This document shows positions 18,758 through 28,239 of a DNA stretch of 64,000 bases, piece by piece; the first letter of the stretch is position 1, and the number at the start of each line of letters is the position of its first letter. The notes below the pieces were generated by a model. That model searched no databases, was not told the origin of the DNA, and saw only the letters and a list, made by a program, of their open reading frames with translations. Source of the DNA: Jejuia sp043557195 (lineage in GTDB: Bacteria; Bacteroidota; Bacteroidia; Flavobacteriales; Flavobacteriaceae); assembly GCA_043557195.1 (NCBI GenBank), contig CP121314.1, positions 806,001 to 870,000 of the forward strand. The letters run 5' to 3'. Position numbers and translations under genes: made by a program.

Positions 18758-20020
18758 TTATAACTCAAATTGATAAATTATCTCAACTTTGTTTAATAAC
18801 TCTGGCTTTAATTCCATACCAAAACCAGGCGCGTCTGGGGCTTTACAATGCCCGTTAATTACTTTATAGGCTTCGCCTTCATATACAGGGACTTCTATTT
18901 TACCATCGTCTTTTTCGGCTCCATAATAATTTGGTATCACATACCCCATATGAATCATAACATACCAAGCAAATTCACATCCCCAATTGTGTGGCGCAAT
19001 TAAACTACCTGTTCCTTTACTCATTTTTGCTTCCTCTAAAATACCTTCTATCTGAAACATGCGCATATCGCCTTGAAGCACATCTATTACACCAGATTCT
19101 ATAAAGGGCTTACCTTCTTGGGGTGTTATCCAGTTTTCTCCATCTGCAATATGAGTTGATAGCCCTAATTCTTTAATTAATGCTTTTACTTCAGCATAGG
19201 ATTCGATGTTTTCTGGAAACATTTCCTCAATAAACTCCAAGTTTATATCACCATGTTCTTTTAATAACCATTTGGTATCTTTAAGGGTATACGCATCATT
19301 AGCATCTACGCCTATTCTCAAATCTTTATCTGCGTACTCACGAATAAACCTTAGAACAGCAGCGTCTTGCAAATTACCCGCTTCTCTTGCCATGTGTAAT
19401 TTACCTCGTCCTATTTTAACTTTAACAAAATTATGTCCATTACTTTGTGATAAATCAATAGCTTCTTTAAAAACATCTTGCCAATCAGGACGTTTTCCAT
19501 AAACGGCATTTGGCGAACGATATGGAGAATTAAAATCCCTATTCACTAATTCTTCCATGTAAATACCACCATCATAGACTTGCACCCCCTTTGTAATGGG
19601 TTTGCCTCCAAGTAATGCGTACACTGGTTTTTTCCTTATTTTACCTAGTAAATCCCAAACTGCCGTTGTACCTATAGTATCGGCGGTTGTAGCTTGATAT
19701 TTTCCAAGTAAGTCGCCAACCGTTTTTCCTAATGGAAAATTAGTAGGTTCTGGCCTGCCATAACGAGGTGCAGAACCAATACCTATCATTCCATTTTCGG
19801 CAAACAGAGCAATCATCCAATCGTGCCTCGTACTACCTGCCATTTTGTATTTTGAATTACCACCAATAATTCTGGGTCGGTTATACTTTACCCTAAAAGC
19901 AACTACCTTTTTAATTTTTATATCAACATCTATAAAATTAGATTGACTGTATAACGACCATGGAAGTGCGGTATAAATTCCAGCAGCTATAGTAGATTGA
20001 ATAAATGTGCTTCTTTTCAT
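18758..20020 (-). CDS. Enolase-superfamily (mandelate racemase-like) sugar-acid dehydratase or epimerase, with export-like N-terminus
   Basis: A 420-residue protein of the mandelate racemase / galactonate dehydratase branch. The visible catalytic set is Lys200-x-Lys202 (FVKVKIG), metal ligands Asp239 (GVDAND), Glu265 or Glu266 (IEEMFPE) and Glu295 (ADGEN), and His344 (IAPHNWG). Such enzymes usually work in the cytosol on sugar acids. This one begins with MKRSTFIQSTIAAGIYTALPW, which looks like an export signal; a twin arginine is not present. If exported, it would act on a glycan-derived acid in the periplasm. It lies between a GH67/GH20-like lipoprotein and a GH43, 22 and 38 bases away. The superfamily is sure; the substrate and location are not. 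Confidence 0.82.
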   Translation of the reverse strand: MKRSTFIQSTIAAGIYTALPWSLYSQSNFIDVDIKIKKVVAFRVKYNRPRIIGGNSKYKMAGSTRHDWMIALFAENGMIGIGSAPRYGRPEPTNFPLGKTVGDLLGKYQATTADTIGTTAVWDLLGKIRKKPVYALLGGKPITKGVQVYDGGIYMEELVNRDFNSPYRSPNAVYGKRPDWQDVFKEAIDLSQSNGHNFVKVKIGRGKLHMAREAGNLQDAAVLRFIREYADKDLRIGVDANDAYTLKDTKWLLKEHGDINLEFIEEMFPENIESYAEVKALIKELGLSTHIADGENWITPQEGKPFIESGVIDVLQGDMRMFQIEGILEEAKMSKGTGSLIAPHNWGCEFAWYVMIHMGYVIPNYYGAEKDDGKIEVPVYEGEAYKVINGHCKAPDAPGFGMELKPELLNKVEIIYQFEL

Positions 20021-20042
20021 ATGTTAGAATTTTAGGTAAGTA

Positions 20043-22238
20043 TTATTGGTTTATTTCATTATTCACCATTTCAATATCGTCCTTAACGCGTATAGCTAAA
20101 GCTTGCCAGTCTATTGTTCGGGTTTTGGCCATAAATTGTGGTTTATAATTTCGGCTGGCAGCGGCGGCATAATTTTTCCATTCCTTGAAGGCAAATTTTA
20201 AAAAGCTTTTGGAGTATACACCACTATGTTGCTCTATTCCATTTCTATACGCATGCAAATAATATGCACCTTTAATTTTATAAGCATAGTATTTACCCAA
20301 ATAGGCCCAAGCTTTTAAATCATAAATCAATTCAATGTAACTTTGGTCTTTGTCCTGTAAATTCTCTAAATCGGCAAAGGCCAAAACCATATTGCTTTTT
20401 GCTTCTAATTCGTCTGCTATGGCTATTGGTGTTCTTTGGTTTGCGGCTATTGGCAGCTTCAATTTTAATCTTTCCACATACTCTGGGATAGTTAATATGT
20501 TTTCAAAATCCATTGTAGGGTTGGTAATAAAATCTTCAACCGTATGAAACCCATTCCGAAGATCTAAACAACCTTCTACAGCCCACATAAAATCCCAACT
20601 ATTCCAATGAAATTTAGTTACTAAGGACGGGATTGATGATGCTGTAGCCCAAGCACTTTGTAAATCATCAATATTAATACCTGAATATTTTTCAGCAAGT
20701 TTTCCTTTAATAATAATGTTTGGCATATCGGGGTTATAACCCATTCTGCCCCAAAGCATAAAATTAAACCAGTGCTTATCAATTTCTAATTCGCGAGGTG
20801 CTTTTGGGTGATTACTTATAAATTCACGCCCCCAAACATAACCATCAGACCCCATAAAATAACCTGCTGTAACATCATCTGAAGGCATGTTTTTCATGAA
20901 TTCTGATGCATATTTTGCATCACCCCATCTGAAATGAAAAATATCATCATTTCTTATATTCCACCAGCTTTTTAAGTTATACCTTTTTAATTCTTCAATA
21001 TATTCATTAGCCCATTGTGGGTTTGGAGTGGCATACATTCTGGCTCTTGCGTACTTAAAACTTAAATCAATTTTATCAGGGTATTTATCAATAAAATCGT
21101 CCTTCATTTTCCCAACATCGCTTTGCCAATATCTATGAATAAATTTCACTTCACGGTTTGGTTGCTCTTTTTTGGCATCGGCAACCCCTTCTCCGTAAGT
21201 ACTCCAAAGCCATTTTTCACGATCAAACTCATCATTTCGGTCTTCCATATTCTCACCAGCAGTTAAACCAATACCTGCTAAATCTGGATAGGTTAAAATA
21301 AATTGCTTAACGGCTTGTCGTAAATACGCTATGGTTTTTGGGTTGGTTTGATCGTTATTAATCCCATATTTACCTTCATTCCCTTTCAGGTTTTCTTGCC
21401 TACGATACCAACCTGAAGGCGCTAAACTATTCATCCAAATATTCCAAGTCACAAAATACACGTCAACACCTCTGTTTTTTGCATAAGCCATAACCGTTCT
21501 CCAAAATTCAATTTTCTCATCAATGGTCATTTCTTTTAAAACAACCAGATTATCAAGCACTTCTTGTGAGACACCGCAACCTGCTATAAATTTTGCATCG
21601 GGTTCGTCTAATCTGTCGGTATCTAAAGGAAAGGAAGTCCCGCAAACATTTTCTAGAGCCACATCTGGATATTCTTCCATTTTTATCATTGATGGAAATG
21701 GATGTGGATTCCAAAGTGTTAAGACATTATAACGATTCTGCGCCATCATATCTAAATACGCTTTCCAAAAGTCCATATTCCACATTTCAGCAATATTATT
21801 TTGGGCTGCATCACCTGCATCTTGGTAACTTGGCGTACGAATATCTAACGGGATATTAAATTTAATTCCGCGTTCTTTTATAAATGGCTTTTCTTCAATT
21901 GGTGTGCTTAAATCTGGTAACTTTTTTTCAAATCGAATACGCTCAGACAAGTCTAAACCGCCATACATAAGACCAATATCATCACCTGCCGTAATATTTA
22001 TACTTTTATTTTTTGAAGTTATTTTATAGGCTTGTTTTTGTATGGTAGAATCTATTTTGAAGTAAACTGAAATATCTTTTGTAGATTTTAAAACCGCCAA
22101 AGACTTTTCTAAATCATCAACAGCAAAACTCACTTTTTCTGAAGCTTCTGGATAAACGATTGACAACTCTTTTTCACATGAAAACAGGCAAAAAACAGTT
22201 ATTAACAAAACAAAAAAGTGGTTTTTTTTCATCATCAT
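20043..22238 (-). CDS. GH67/GH20-like lipoprotein, unassigned glycosidase candidate
   Basis: A 731-residue lipoprotein (lipobox Cys21 in FCLFSC). Residues about 25-110 look like the small alpha/beta domain that precedes the barrel in GH67 alpha-glucuronidases and GH20 hexosaminidases (GDDIGLMYGGLDLSERI). A large barrel follows, with segments such as NRYNVLTLWNPHPFPSM, YFVTWNIWMNS, GIGLTAGENM and SWWNIRNDDIFHFRWGD. Acidic residues in TAGENMED and RNDDIF are candidates for catalysis. It is a paralogue of 24644-26776 with matching order throughout. The stop of the upstream Sde182-like gene is one base before this start region. I do not know a CAZy family for it with confidence. Confidence 0.65.
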   Translation of the reverse strand: MMMKKNHFFVLLITVFCLFSCEKELSIVYPEASEKVSFAVDDLEKSLAVLKSTKDISVYFKIDSTIQKQAYKITSKNKSINITAGDDIGLMYGGLDLSERIRFEKKLPDLSTPIEEKPFIKERGIKFNIPLDIRTPSYQDAGDAAQNNIAEMWNMDFWKAYLDMMAQNRYNVLTLWNPHPFPSMIKMEEYPDVALENVCGTSFPLDTDRLDEPDAKFIAGCGVSQEVLDNLVVLKEMTIDEKIEFWRTVMAYAKNRGVDVYFVTWNIWMNSLAPSGWYRRQENLKGNEGKYGINNDQTNPKTIAYLRQAVKQFILTYPDLAGIGLTAGENMEDRNDEFDREKWLWSTYGEGVADAKKEQPNREVKFIHRYWQSDVGKMKDDFIDKYPDKIDLSFKYARARMYATPNPQWANEYIEELKRYNLKSWWNIRNDDIFHFRWGDAKYASEFMKNMPSDDVTAGYFMGSDGYVWGREFISNHPKAPRELEIDKHWFNFMLWGRMGYNPDMPNIIIKGKLAEKYSGINIDDLQSAWATASSIPSLVTKFHWNSWDFMWAVEGCLDLRNGFHTVEDFITNPTMDFENILTIPEYVERLKLKLPIAANQRTPIAIADELEAKSNMVLAFADLENLQDKDQSYIELIYDLKAWAYLGKYYAYKIKGAYYLHAYRNGIEQHSGVYSKSFLKFAFKEWKNYAAAASRNYKPQFMAKTRTIDWQALAIRVKDDIEMVNNEINQ

Positions 22239-22239
22239 A

Positions 22240-23811
22240 CTATTTAACGTTTATTACTATTCTACGATAATCGTAAAGTGAAACAATCGGGTTATTATCT
22301 TTTACTTCTAAAATGATATGTATTTGTTTTCCATTTGCATCTTCTGGAATTAGAAGATTTGTTTTTGATTGATTTGATTTAGAAGGAAAAACTGGTTTAT
22401 TATAAGTTCCTGCTTCATTATAATTGAACCAATAGAATGATAATGCATCATTATCTGGATCTGATGAAGCTGAAGCATCTAAACTGATTGTTTCTCCAGG
22501 TTTAGCTAATTTGTAAATTATACCATCTGAAGTATCATCAAAAAAAGTAGCGCCTGGATTATGATTTGAATCCTCATAAGATTTAACACACCAATCCATT
22601 CGTGCTTCAAAATCGTTTTGGTAGGCTTGTCGCCAACGGTAAATGGGTGTTCCGATGTCATTATATATTTTTCCAGTTACATAATCAGTCCATTTGTCTG
22701 ATGCTTCGGGATACATATAAAATGGTTTAAAAGGATTCTCGCTTTCAACCAGGTTTGCCCATTTTAATTGATCTGCTAATACGTTTTTAGCTTTTACAGC
22801 CTCAAAGCGTCCGCCCCAACCTCCCCAAGTCATTTCTTCTGGAACATAAAGTCCTTTATTTACATGCCCAATCCAAGTGCTTGTTCCACCTCCCTCAAGG
22901 GTATGAAATAAATCAGGCCTTCTAAATTGCATCCTGGTAGGATATAATGCTCCTAATGGACCATGGTTAGTTTGCACATGTGCTTTTGCCCATAAATGCT
23001 GCCCTTTTCCTGGGTATTCAGCAACTGGCCATACCTCTGGACCTTCATTATTCATAAAGTTGAATACTTGATGTTGACTGCGCTGATAGTGAAGTTCTGG
23101 GAATGTTTTCGCTATCCACGCGCCTGCATCGTCTTGTCCTGCATCATCGTAAACTCGTATTTTTTTTAATTGCTTAGTAAAAGTGATTGAATCGTATTTA
23201 GATTGTAAATCAATTAAGGCTTGTGCTAAGGTGTTGGCTCCCGCATTAATGCAAATGTATAATGGACGCTCATCGTCCTTTAAAATGGCTTCTTCTATTA
23301 ATTTAGAGCCCGAAGTACTTTTACCCACTGCCACATCGCTCATACCATAACCTGCGGGTCCGCTACCTACTTTACTCAATAAATAGCTAACAGATGGCCA
23401 TCCATTTTCATGCTGTTTTAAGTTTTCTAAAACTTTGCCGTAAGCCAAAATGCGTTTATTAATTTCCTGCGGATGTACACCATTTCTATCTTGCACAACA
23501 GTATCTACTTTTACAACTTTTCCGTCTTTTAAAACAGGAAAAACATCCTTTTTCCCAAGATATTGATGGCATGAGGACACAGCAATCAAACCCTCTATAT
23601 CCAATTCATTGGCATACATTAAGAACCGAACCATGGTTTGCGAATCGTCTGGTTCGTTAAGCATATCGGTTAAAATAATGACCCTACTTTTTGGAATATG
23701 TTTTGTTGTAAACTCTATTTGAGAATTGGAACAATTAAGCAATAAAATAAGAGTAAGTAAACTGCAAAGCCTACTAAAAAATGGTGTTATTTTAGAACTA
23801 ATAATTGCCAT
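22240..23811 (-). CDS. Sde182-like lipoprotein with nucleoside-hydrolase-like domain (DUF1593)
   Basis: A 523-residue lipoprotein (lipobox Cys27 in LILLLNC). The N-terminal domain starts RVIILTDMLNEPDDSQ with Asp49, Asp55 and Asp56, the pattern of the nucleoside-hydrolase metal site. The C-terminal Ig-like domain (DASASSDPDNDALSFYWF) matches Sde182. It is a paralogue of 8445-9929, sharing GAGANTLAQAL-like and NHGP segments, but it keeps the full Asp pair. The ATG overlaps the stop of the acetolactate-decarboxylase-like gene by one base. Nucleoside hydrolases cleave furanosyl bonds, so action on an arabinofuranoside is conceivable; that is speculation. Confidence 0.85.
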   Translation of the reverse strand: MAIISSKITPFFSRLCSLLTLILLLNCSNSQIEFTTKHIPKSRVIILTDMLNEPDDSQTMVRFLMYANELDIEGLIAVSSCHQYLGKKDVFPVLKDGKVVKVDTVVQDRNGVHPQEINKRILAYGKVLENLKQHENGWPSVSYLLSKVGSGPAGYGMSDVAVGKSTSGSKLIEEAILKDDERPLYICINAGANTLAQALIDLQSKYDSITFTKQLKKIRVYDDAGQDDAGAWIAKTFPELHYQRSQHQVFNFMNNEGPEVWPVAEYPGKGQHLWAKAHVQTNHGPLGALYPTRMQFRRPDLFHTLEGGGTSTWIGHVNKGLYVPEEMTWGGWGGRFEAVKAKNVLADQLKWANLVESENPFKPFYMYPEASDKWTDYVTGKIYNDIGTPIYRWRQAYQNDFEARMDWCVKSYEDSNHNPGATFFDDTSDGIIYKLAKPGETISLDASASSDPDNDALSFYWFNYNEAGTYNKPVFPSKSNQSKTNLLIPEDANGKQIHIILEVKDNNPIVSLYDYRRIVINVK

Positions 23812-24632
23812 TATTTTTTCTTATATTGAAACTCGGCATCAAAACCTACATTTCGGTATGCTTCGGTATTAGGAAGAACAAATTGGTATTCATATATTTC
23901 ATCCATAGCCACATTCAGATATTCTGCCTGAAACTCCATAACATGTCCTCCAAAGGTTTTATCATCTGAAATAAAGTGTAAATGATATCCCGAAGCATTG
24001 ATATCTCCAATAAAATCTGGACAGAAAAATCCAACCATGGTTCCTTTAAAATTTTCGCGCTCAAAAACGGGTCGATTGGGTATTAACACATCCAAACCAT
24101 CTTTAAAAGGTGGTTCTTGTTTATGTAAACCACCACATTTCATATAGCTAAATTCACCTTTTATTTTAAAGGCATAAAACATATTTTTTGAAGGTAGTTG
24201 CTCGTTAATTTTTGCTCTAAGGGCATCATAATCTATAGTTTCGTTAATATCGAAACTAAAATCTGGCTCAAAAAAAGTAGCATTGGTGTATACAATCTTG
24301 GTGTCATCACTTGGAACACTCACTTTCCCATCCTCAGTAACTTGGTAAGGAATTCCGTCTAGCATCACTAATTCACCATCCAATTTAGTGTAGGAGCCTA
24401 AACCAATATCACCTTTGGTTTTTAATTCTGCTACGGTTAAATTACCTTCGAATACTTTATTTACAAAGGCGTGCCATATGGAGTAATGATAGAATAAATC
24501 GGTTTGCTTTGGTTGTTTCACCTCCAATACGGCAGTTTCTTTTTCAGCTTCATTTGATGATGTATTTTGCTTACACTGACAGAGAAAGATAAACATACTT
24601 AAAACAAATGCTAACTTTAATAATTGTTTCAT
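23811..24632 (-). CDS. Acetolactate-decarboxylase-like lipoprotein
   Basis: A 273-residue lipoprotein (start MKQLLKLAF at 24632, lipobox near Cys18-Cys20 in FLCQC). The body aligns by eye with alpha-acetolactate decarboxylase (AlsD/BudA): GDIGLGSYTKLDGELVMLDG, TFFEPDF, and the metal site GYHLHFISDDKTFGGH (His217, His219, His230). The position of the conserved active-site arginine, upstream of KQEPPF, appears to be glycine in GGLHKQ. The classic enzyme is cytosolic and makes acetoin; a lipid-anchored copy inside a glycan locus should do something else, perhaps on a sugar-derived keto acid. An upstream start at 24671 would overlap the preceding gene and put the signal peptide inside. It is coupled to 22240 by a one-base overlap. 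Confidence 0.8.
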   Translation of the reverse strand: MKQLLKLAFVLSMFIFLCQCKQNTSSNEAEKETAVLEVKQPKQTDLFYHYSIWHAFVNKVFEGNLTVAELKTKGDIGLGSYTKLDGELVMLDGIPYQVTEDGKVSVPSDDTKIVYTNATFFEPDFSFDINETIDYDALRAKINEQLPSKNMFYAFKIKGEFSYMKCGGLHKQEPPFKDGLDVLIPNRPVFERENFKGTMVGFFCPDFIGDINASGYHLHFISDDKTFGGHVMEFQAEYLNVAMDEIYEYQFVLPNTEAYRNVGFDAEFQYKKK

Positions 24633-24643
24633 TTTGATTTTAT

Positions 24644-26776
24644 TTAAAATTTTCTTGAATCTTTTTTCCACAGGAAGTTATAATCCTTTACTGAAACCTC
24701 ATCACCATATTTTGCGTTTCTTGCAATATCAACGTCTTTTTTTACATGAGTTAAAATTGCTTTAACATCTAAATAATCGGTACGAGCTAATAACTGTGGC
24801 TTGTAAATTGCATCTATAGTCTTGGCATAGTTTTCCCAAGAATTAACAGCTTTATTTAATACTGAAACTGCCTTTTTCTTATCAACTTCATTACCCATAA
24901 GCCTAAACCTTCCAACATAACTAGCACCTTCTATTTTATTAGCATAATATTGTGCTAAATAGGCCATAGCTTTAAAATTCTCTAAAGTCTCTTGAAATTC
25001 TCCATCAGTGCTATCTTCATCTAATTTATAGGCACCATCTAATAAAATTTTAGCAGCAATTCTTAAGTTATCGGCAACTTGAAAAGGGGTTAAACCTGCT
25101 TTAACGTCTTGAGATTTTACATAATCTGCAATAGATTGCAAACCTTGTTCTGGCATTGCGCCAACATTTAAAAACGAATTTACAGAGTGAAATAACTGAC
25201 CGCCATTTGCCTGCCAACCAATACAACCTTCAGGTGCAAATTGAGCATCATTCTGTCTGAAATGTATCTTATCTACCCATGCAAACACATCAGAAGATGC
25301 ACTCCATGTTTTTTGCATTAAATTCGCATCAACTTCTGGAAATTTAATCTTTATTTGGTTTGCCCAATACTTGTCATCTAAATTAGGATTGTAAGCTGTT
25401 TGCCCCCAAATTTTAAAACGATACCAGTGTTTATCAATCTCAAACTGACCTGCTATTTCAGGATCTTTACTAATAAACTCTTTACCCCAAACGTACCCAT
25501 CTGGCCCCATGTAAAATCCTGGACTGAAATTAACTGGTATGTTTTTAATATACGCTTTGGCATAATTTGGATCTCCCCAACGTAGCGTAAAAACATCGTC
25601 ATTTCGCATATTTAGCCAACAATCTATATTTGTATCCTCGACAATACTTTTATAAATTTTATCGAACCATGGCGGATTTGTTGAACTGTACATTCTTGCT
25701 CTAGAATATTTAAAAGACGTATCTAAAGAGCCCTCATAGTCTTTAAAAGAATCTCTTATGTCTGCTAAATCACTCCAGTGACGTCTAAAAATAAATCGAA
25801 CATCAATATTTGGATTCTCTTTTTTTGCATCCATAATGCCTTGCCCATAGGTTAACCACATCCAGTTTTCGGTACGATATTCATTGATGAGTTTTCTATT
25901 AATGTGTTCGCCAGCTGTAACACCAATACCCTTAATCATTGGATATTGAAGCATAAATGCTTTTACGCTTTTTCTAAAATAATCTACTGTTATAGGACTG
26001 TCTTGTTTCCATTCAATACCATGTTTACCTTCAGCACCAAAAACAAACACATTCCAATGGAATAAATAAATATCGACACCTCTATCTTCAGCATACTGAA
26101 AAACTTTTTTCCAAAAGTCCATCTTTTCTTTGATAGACATTTTTTTAACCACGTTAAGTTTCTTTGGGTTTTGAATATCCTCACCCTTCCATTTCATGTG
26201 CGTTTTGGTTGTGATATCGCCGTTATAAATACAAACATCGTTTAAAGCTACATCTGGATATTCTGGTACTTTAACCATACTTGGATATGGATGGTTGCTC
26301 CAAAGCGTAAGTAAGTTATAGCGATTACGAGCCATATTATCCAAGAAGTTTTTCCAAAAATCAAATTCCCAAACAGTAGCTATATTTTTCTGAGCTGCAT
26401 CGCCTGTATCATCATAGCTTGGTGTTCTAGCATCTAGCGGAATATTAAATTTTAATCCCCTGTTTTTAATATATGGCGAACCCGAGGTAGATTCTATTTC
26501 GTTCAATTGTAACATATCGGCAAACTCTAAACCTCCATACATTAAACCTATTGACGCTCCTCCAGAGATTGAAACATTTTTTTCATTAATTGAAATCTCA
26601 TAGCACTGGTCACAAAGTGCTTCATCAGCAACCCATTTAATACTATAATCTTTAGAATTTGAAACAGCATTAATTTCAGATTGAGCGAACGCTACTTGCT
26701 TGCTCAAATTCTTAGCATATTCTGTATTACAAGAACAGAGGCCCATGAAAGAGATTATGATTACTATATATTTCAT
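24644..26776 (-). CDS. GH67/GH20-like lipoprotein, paralogue of 20043-22238
   Basis: A 710-residue lipoprotein with lipobox Cys16 (GLCSC). The layout matches 20043-22238: N-terminal alpha/beta domain (GASIGLMYGGLEFADML), then a barrel with NRYNLLTLWSNHPYPSM, YLFHWNVFVFG, GIGVTAGEHIN and CWLNMRNDDVFTLRWGD. TAGE and RNDD are shared by both copies and are good candidates for active-site residues. The copies differ in the stretch after the first strand, where this one has a shorter insert near EYPDVALNDVC. It lies 14 bases downstream of a sulfatase. The pair may act on two linkages or two sulfation states of one glycan; that is inferred from the divergence only. Confidence 0.65.
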   Translation of the reverse strand: MKYIVIIISFMGLCSCNTEYAKNLSKQVAFAQSEINAVSNSKDYSIKWVADEALCDQCYEISINEKNVSISGGASIGLMYGGLEFADMLQLNEIESTSGSPYIKNRGLKFNIPLDARTPSYDDTGDAAQKNIATVWEFDFWKNFLDNMARNRYNLLTLWSNHPYPSMVKVPEYPDVALNDVCIYNGDITTKTHMKWKGEDIQNPKKLNVVKKMSIKEKMDFWKKVFQYAEDRGVDIYLFHWNVFVFGAEGKHGIEWKQDSPITVDYFRKSVKAFMLQYPMIKGIGVTAGEHINRKLINEYRTENWMWLTYGQGIMDAKKENPNIDVRFIFRRHWSDLADIRDSFKDYEGSLDTSFKYSRARMYSSTNPPWFDKIYKSIVEDTNIDCWLNMRNDDVFTLRWGDPNYAKAYIKNIPVNFSPGFYMGPDGYVWGKEFISKDPEIAGQFEIDKHWYRFKIWGQTAYNPNLDDKYWANQIKIKFPEVDANLMQKTWSASSDVFAWVDKIHFRQNDAQFAPEGCIGWQANGGQLFHSVNSFLNVGAMPEQGLQSIADYVKSQDVKAGLTPFQVADNLRIAAKILLDGAYKLDEDSTDGEFQETLENFKAMAYLAQYYANKIEGASYVGRFRLMGNEVDKKKAVSVLNKAVNSWENYAKTIDAIYKPQLLARTDYLDVKAILTHVKKDVDIARNAKYGDEVSVKDYNFLWKKDSRKF

Positions 26777-26790
26777 CTCAATTAATTGTA

Positions 26791-28239
26791 CTAATTTATT
26801 TTATCCAACCAACTTTTTAGGTCCGCTTTCTTTTCGGCATAAGCTTCATCATTAGCAATATTATTATACTCCATTTTGTCATTACTATGGTCGTACAACT
26901 CTTCCGTATTATTTTTATATCTAATGTAATTTAGATTATCTTTTATTACCGACCGATTTCCTTCTTCGAAGGTTATAATTGCTGGTTCGGGACGCTTATA
27001 ATTTTTATCTTCAAAGAATGGTGCTAGTGAAACACCTTCTAAATCAGAAGGTTTTTCTAAACCAATAAAATCCATAAGCGTAGGATACAAATCTAAAAGC
27101 GAAACTGGTTGATTTGTTTTTGTTGATGCAATATCTTTTTTTGGATGCTTTATAATAAGTGGCGAATTGGTGGCTATATCCCATAATGAGAATTTTTCCC
27201 AACGGTTTTTATGTCCTAATTGCCACCCATGATCTGTCCATAAAACAACTATAGTATTATCTTTATTAGGCCCATTTTCTAATCCTTCAAGCACTTTTCC
27301 AATACATGCATCTGCAAAACTTACCGAAGCCAAATAGCCTTGAACAGCATTTCTTAACTGCCCTTTTTCTTTTACGTGACCAACAAATTCTGAGGAAAAG
27401 TTGGTCCTGATATGCTCTGGAATATCTTCCATATCATCCTCAGGTAAATCATGGAGCTTTATTTCATCAAGTGGATACATATCAAAAAATTCTTGTGGCG
27501 CTAATTGTGGCGAATGAGGTCTAAAAATACCACAGGCTAAAAAGAAAGGTTTGTCATGTTTTTTACTTAAATAATCGGCACTAAAAACCGCATTTTGATA
27601 ATCGGCCGTTTCTTCTGTTTTCTGTGGTGTAACACCCCAAACTCCAAACTTGCTGATGTAAGATGCACCAGTACTTCCAGATCCATCTTTACGCATTGCG
27701 CCTTCTAACCATTTTGCTTGATCTCCTTCATCTAAATATAGTTGATGTCCTGTAGTTCCTACGTTATTTTTATTTTGATAATCCCAAGACACATCATCAG
27801 AAAAAGGATTTGGCTCCTCTGCTTTTCCTCTTGGGTGATGAAAAATTTTACCTGCTGCAACCGATTCGTAACCATTTGCACTTAAATATTGAGGCATGGT
27901 AATTCTATCCGCATTTCCTGGTTTTTCTCTAAAATTTCCTGCATTTGTATATTGTCCTGTGGTTTCAGGGCGCAGTCCTGTCATAATAGCAACCCGCGAC
28001 GGATTACACGCAGGCACTACACAATGGGCATTGGTAAACAATATGCCTTGAGCTGCCAATTTATCAATATTTGGGGTTTTTGCTTGGCCTCCTAAGCAAC
28101 CAACCCAACGGTTTAAATCATCAACAGCTATGTAAACAATATTTAGCTTTTCATCATGAACTTCAACTTCTTTTTTTTCAGACTTACAAGCTAAATTTAC
28201 AAGTACAAAAAGGACGATTACAAAAATTCTATGTTTCAT
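26791..28239 (-). CDS. S1 sulfatase, iduronate-2-sulfatase-like, lipoprotein
   Basis: A 482-residue sulfatase with formylglycine motif CNPSR (Cys78) and lipobox Cys18 (VNLAC). The N-terminal metal site IVYIAVDDLNRW, the YESVAAGKIFH segment and VVLWTDHGWQLGHKNRWEK are typical of the iduronate-2-sulfatase-like branch of family S1. It is a tandem paralogue of 28240-29718, with near-identical stretches such as AHCVVPACNPSRVAIMTGL. The two genes abut without a gap. Recent duplication with later divergence in substrate position is likely. It should act in the periplasm on sulfated mono- or oligosaccharides. The true target is not readable from sequence. Confidence 0.95.
   Translation of the reverse strand: MKHRIFVIVLFVLVNLACKSEKKEVEVHDEKLNIVYIAVDDLNRWVGCLGGQAKTPNIDKLAAQGILFTNAHCVVPACNPSRVAIMTGLRPETTGQYTNAGNFREKPGNADRITMPQYLSANGYESVAAGKIFHHPRGKAEEPNPFSDDVSWDYQNKNNVGTTGHQLYLDEGDQAKWLEGAMRKDGSGSTGASYISKFGVWGVTPQKTEETADYQNAVFSADYLSKKHDKPFFLACGIFRPHSPQLAPQEFFDMYPLDEIKLHDLPEDDMEDIPEHIRTNFSSEFVGHVKEKGQLRNAVQGYLASVSFADACIGKVLEGLENGPNKDNTIVVLWTDHGWQLGHKNRWEKFSLWDIATNSPLIIKHPKKDIASTKTNQPVSLLDLYPTLMDFIGLEKPSDLEGVSLAPFFEDKNYKRPEPAIITFEEGNRSVIKDNLNYIRYKNNTEELYDHSNDKMEYNNIANDEAYAEKKADLKSWLDKIN

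Noticed and set aside
24633..24671. Longer start for the acetolactate-decarboxylase-like gene
   Set aside because: It would overlap the preceding gene and place residues before the lipoprotein signal peptide.
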